Assembly (NCBI RefSeq): GCF_032884065.1
Contig: NC_088872.1
Coordinates: forward strand, 34,692,917-34,756,916
DNA: 64,000 nt
Direction: 5' to 3'
From: Artemia franciscana
Taxonomy: Eukaryota; Arthropoda; Branchiopoda; Anostraca; Artemiidae
A program made the position numbers and the translations under genes. The notes beneath the pieces are model-generated. The model did not search any database and had not been told where the DNA came from. It saw only the letters and a program-made list of their open reading frames with translations. This document shows, piece by piece, positions 60,870-64,000 of this stretch (its first letter is position 1; every line of letters begins with the position of its first letter).

Positions 60870-62530
60870 TTAAACAAGAAAAAACAAGTTTTTTTTAAAT
60901 GAAAGTAAGGAGCAACATTAAAACTTAAAACGAATAGAAATTACTCCGTGTATGAAAGGGGCTTAAGTTTGACTCTTTCTCTTAACTCTACATTTTAAAA
61001 CAGTAAAAAACTTTAGCGTAAAGAGCGGGGGGTTGAGAAGGAAAAGCCCCTTTCATATACGGAGTAATTTCTGTTCGTTTTAAGTTTTAATGTCGCTCCT
61101 TGCTTTCATTTAAAAAAACTTGTTTTTTTATTTAATTTCTGAACGTTTTTGAATCAATGCATGTTTTGATTTTGGCTCTCCGCAGAGGAATAATTAAAAC
61201 GAAATTTGTATATTTATTTTTTTTGGCTAAATGGCTTTCTCATAATTTTGATCGAATGATTTTGAGAAAAGAAGAGCGGGGGAGGAAACCTAGTTGCCCT
61301 CCGATTTTCAGTTAATTAAAAAGGCAACTAGAACTTAATTTTTTACGAAACTTTTTATAAGTAAAAGATATACGTAACTTATAAATTAGCTTACGTAAAG
61401 AACTTTTGTATTCTCATGTTTTTATTACATATATGAGGGGGTTCGCCCCCTCGTCAGTACCTCGCTTTTTACACTAAAGCTTAAACTTTGTCCCAATTCA
61501 TTAAGAATGACCCCTGAATCACAAAAGCCGCAGAATAAATAGTTGAAATTACTAAAAATACTTTAGCATAAAGAGCAAGGTATTAGGAGGAGGTGAGCCC
61601 CTCATATGGGTAATAATTTCTGTTCGTTTTAAGTTTTAATGCTGCTGCTTACTTCCAGCTGAAAAAACTTTTTCATATTAATTTTTTTTTTTAAGTAATG
61701 CTAGTAAATCCTGCGCTCCCTTCATGGACATTTTCTTCCCCCATGAAGAATTCCACGATGGAAAGTTCCCCCAGCATATCCCCCTCTTCTCAACCCCTGC
61801 CTCCAACCAAAAAATCATCCTGAAAACGCCTGTACACTTCCCAATAACCATTACTATATGTAAGCACTGGTCAAAGTTTTGAACTTGTATCCCCTCCCAC
61901 GAGGACTGTGGGGGAGTAAGTCGTCCCCAAAGACATAGTTATAAGGTTTTTCGACTATGCTGAATAAAATGGCTATCTCAGAATTTTGATCCGTTGACTT
62001 TGGAAAATAATTGGCGTGGGAGGGGGCCTAGGTGCCCTCCAATTTTTTGGTCACTTAAAAAGGGCACTAGAACTTTTCATCCGTTAGAATGAGCCCTTTC
62101 GCAAAATTCTAGGACAACTGGGTCGATACAATCACCCCTGGGAAAAAAAAAAAAAAAAAAAAACAAACAAATAAACACGCATCCGTGATCTGCCTTCTGG
62201 CAAAAAAAATATAAAATTCCACATTTTTGTAGATATGAGCATGAAACTTCTACAGTAGGGTTTGCTGATACGCTGAATCTGATGGTGTGATACTCGTTAA
62301 GATTCTATGACTTTTAGGGGGTGTTTCCCCCTATTTTCTAAAATAACACAAATTTTCTCAGGCTCGTAACTTTTGATGGGTAAGACTAAACTTGATGAAA
62401 CTTATATATTTAAAATCAGCATTAAAATTTGATTCTTTTGATGTAGCTATTGGTACCAAAATTCCATTTTTTAGAGTTTTGGTTACTATTGAGCCGGGTG
62501 GCTCCTTACTACAGTTCGTTACCACGATTG
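60870..62530 (+). repeat. Hairpin-rich ~1.7 kb interspersed element, near full-length
   Basis: All blocks in order from AAAACAAGTTTTTTTTAAATGAAAG to ATTGAGCCGGGTGGCTCCTTACTACAGTTCG. The final terminal hairpin is cut after CGTTACCACGA, where unrelated sequence begins. Confidence 0.88.
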
Positions 62531-62599
62531 ATAATTAAGTTGAATTGAACAAAGTGACAGCTTGTTATGTTATTGTCTGAAGTCAAAAGTTAAATTGAA

Positions 62600-64000
62600 G
62601 CTTAAAGAAATTAAATACGGAGTAATTTCTGTTCGTTTTAAGTTTTAATGTCGCTCCTTACTTTCATTTCAAAAAACTTGTTTTTTTTATTTAATATCTG
62701 AAAGTTTTTGAATTAAAGCATGTCTGATTTTGGCTCTCCGTACATAAATTATTAAAATGATATTTGCATATTAATTCTTTTTTTGGCTAAATGGCTTTCT
62801 CTTAGTTTTCATCAGACGATTTTGATAAATAAGGGGTGGGGAAGGAGGCCTAGTTGCCCTCCAATTTTTGGTTATTTAAAAAGGCAACTAGATCTTTTGA
62901 TTTTAACGAACGTTTTTATTAGTAAAAAATATACGTAACTTAAGAATTAACTTACATAACAAACTTTTATATTATTATATTTTTGATTACATATATGAGG
63001 GGGTTGGTCCCCTCGTTAATACCTCGCTCTTTACACTAAATCTTGTTTTGTCCCAATTCTTTAAGAATGACCCCTGAATCAGAAAGGCCGTAGAATAAAT
63101 AGTTGAAATTACTTAAAAAAATTTTAGCATAAAGAGCGAAGTATTTATCTCCTCCTAAATACCTCGCTCTTTATGCTAAAGTATTTTTAGAACCCCTCAT
63201 ATGCGTATTAATCTCTGTTCGTCTTAATGCTTCTCCTTACTTCCAATTGAAAAAAAACTTTTTCATGTTTTATATACATTGCTTTTTTTTTAATAGTAAG
63301 GCTAGAAAATCCTGCGCCCTTTTCATTGAAATTCTCTTCCCCCATGAAATATTCCTCCAAGGAAAGATCCTCCCATATAGCCCCCTCCCCTGAACCCCAC
63401 ACCCAAACCAAAAAAATCCCCCTGATAACGTCGGTAAACTTCCCAGTAACCATTACTGTATGTAAACATTGGTCAAAGTTTGTAACTTGCAGCCCCTCCC
63501 CCAGGGACTGTGGGGGGTAAGTAATCCCCAAAGACATAGTTATTATGGTTTTCGACTATGCGGAACAAAATGGTTATCTCAAAATTTTGATCCATTGACT
63601 TTGGGAAAAAAATGAGCATGGGATGGGGCCTAGGTGCCCTCCAATTTTTTTGGTCACTTAAAACGGGCACTATAACTTTTCATTTCCGTTAGAATGAGCC
63701 CTCTTGTAACACTCTAGGACCACTTTGTTTATACGATGACCCCTGGGAAAAAAAAACACAAAAAACGAACCAACAAATAAACACGCACCCGTGATTTGTC
63801 TTCTGGCAAAAAATACGAAATTCCACATTTTTGTAGATTGGACCTTGAAATTTTTTCTATACGGTTCTCTAATACGCTGAATGCGATGGTGTGATTTTCG
63901 TTAAGATCCTATGACTTTTAGGGGGTGTTACCCCCTATTTTCCAAAATAAGGCAAATTTTCTCAGGCTCGTAACTTTTGATGACAAAGACTAAATTCGAT
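62600..64000 (+). repeat. Hairpin-rich interspersed element, cut by the window end
   Basis: Starts inside the first hairpin (GGAGTAATTTCTGTTCG), carries the second hairpin with an extra CTCGCTCTTTATGCTAAAG arm near 63162-63180, and continues to CAGGCTCGTAACTTTTGATG at the window edge. Confidence 0.88.

Overview
This is eukaryotic, AT-rich, intron-containing DNA dominated by decayed mobile elements. There are no operons or Shine-Dalgarno sites. One gene has a TATA box, an arthropod-type TCAGT initiator and GT-AG splice sites, so I read the source as an arthropod. The commonest repeat, a ~1.7 kb non-coding element tipped by CAGTTCG...CGAACTG, resembles repeats I associate with brine shrimp (Artemia). 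That is recall, not a database result, and I hold it loosely.

Host-like content is one small dispersed family of secreted, Tyr/His/Pro-rich peptides. Locus A (1476-3716, minus) is complete: TATA box, initiator, a 9-nt coding exon 1 (Met-Lys-Tyr), a ~1.9 kb intron, and exon 2. Locus C (42837-43160, minus) keeps an intact exon 2, but the place for exon 1 is taken by a LINE. Locus B (18408-25040, plus) has lost its splice donor, carries a Helitron in its intron and has a frameshift in exon 2. Locus D (55815-56125, plus) is a frameshifted copy lying in a segmental duplication of B (about 23.7-29.7 kb matches 55.2-60.8 kb, same orientation).

Mobile elements, left to right: a minus-strand Helitron fragment ending in a long (TA)n tract (1-530); a Penelope-like element with YMDD reverse transcriptase, GIY-YIG endonuclease and a hammerhead-like 3' motif (9128-10760); a duplicated, decayed CxxC zinc-ribbon ORF (10.9-14.3 kb); LINE family 1 (15.5-17.5 kb minus, 44.1-46.5 kb plus); an internally deleted Helitron (18613-21597); LINE family 2 (27.3-29.65 and 58.8-60.85 kb, minus); a decayed remnant that looks like a Polinton/adintovirus-type double-jelly-roll protein plus a small companion ORF (38.3-39.25 kb, minus); and a near full-length Helitron with Rep and PIF1-type helicase regions (48397-53572). 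About ten copies of the ~1.7 kb hairpin-rich element fill 29.6-42.4 and 60.9-64.0 kb.

The elements date each other. Helitron 48397-53572 sits inside a copy of the hairpin-rich repeat, and Helitron 18613-21597 sits inside the intron of peptide locus B. Related loci in this same window supply the empty target sites for both. No large element here looks fully intact. The most unusual signals are the multicopy secreted-peptide locus, the paired-arm changes in the hairpin repeat, the hammerhead-like motif in the Penelope element, and the double-jelly-roll remnant.
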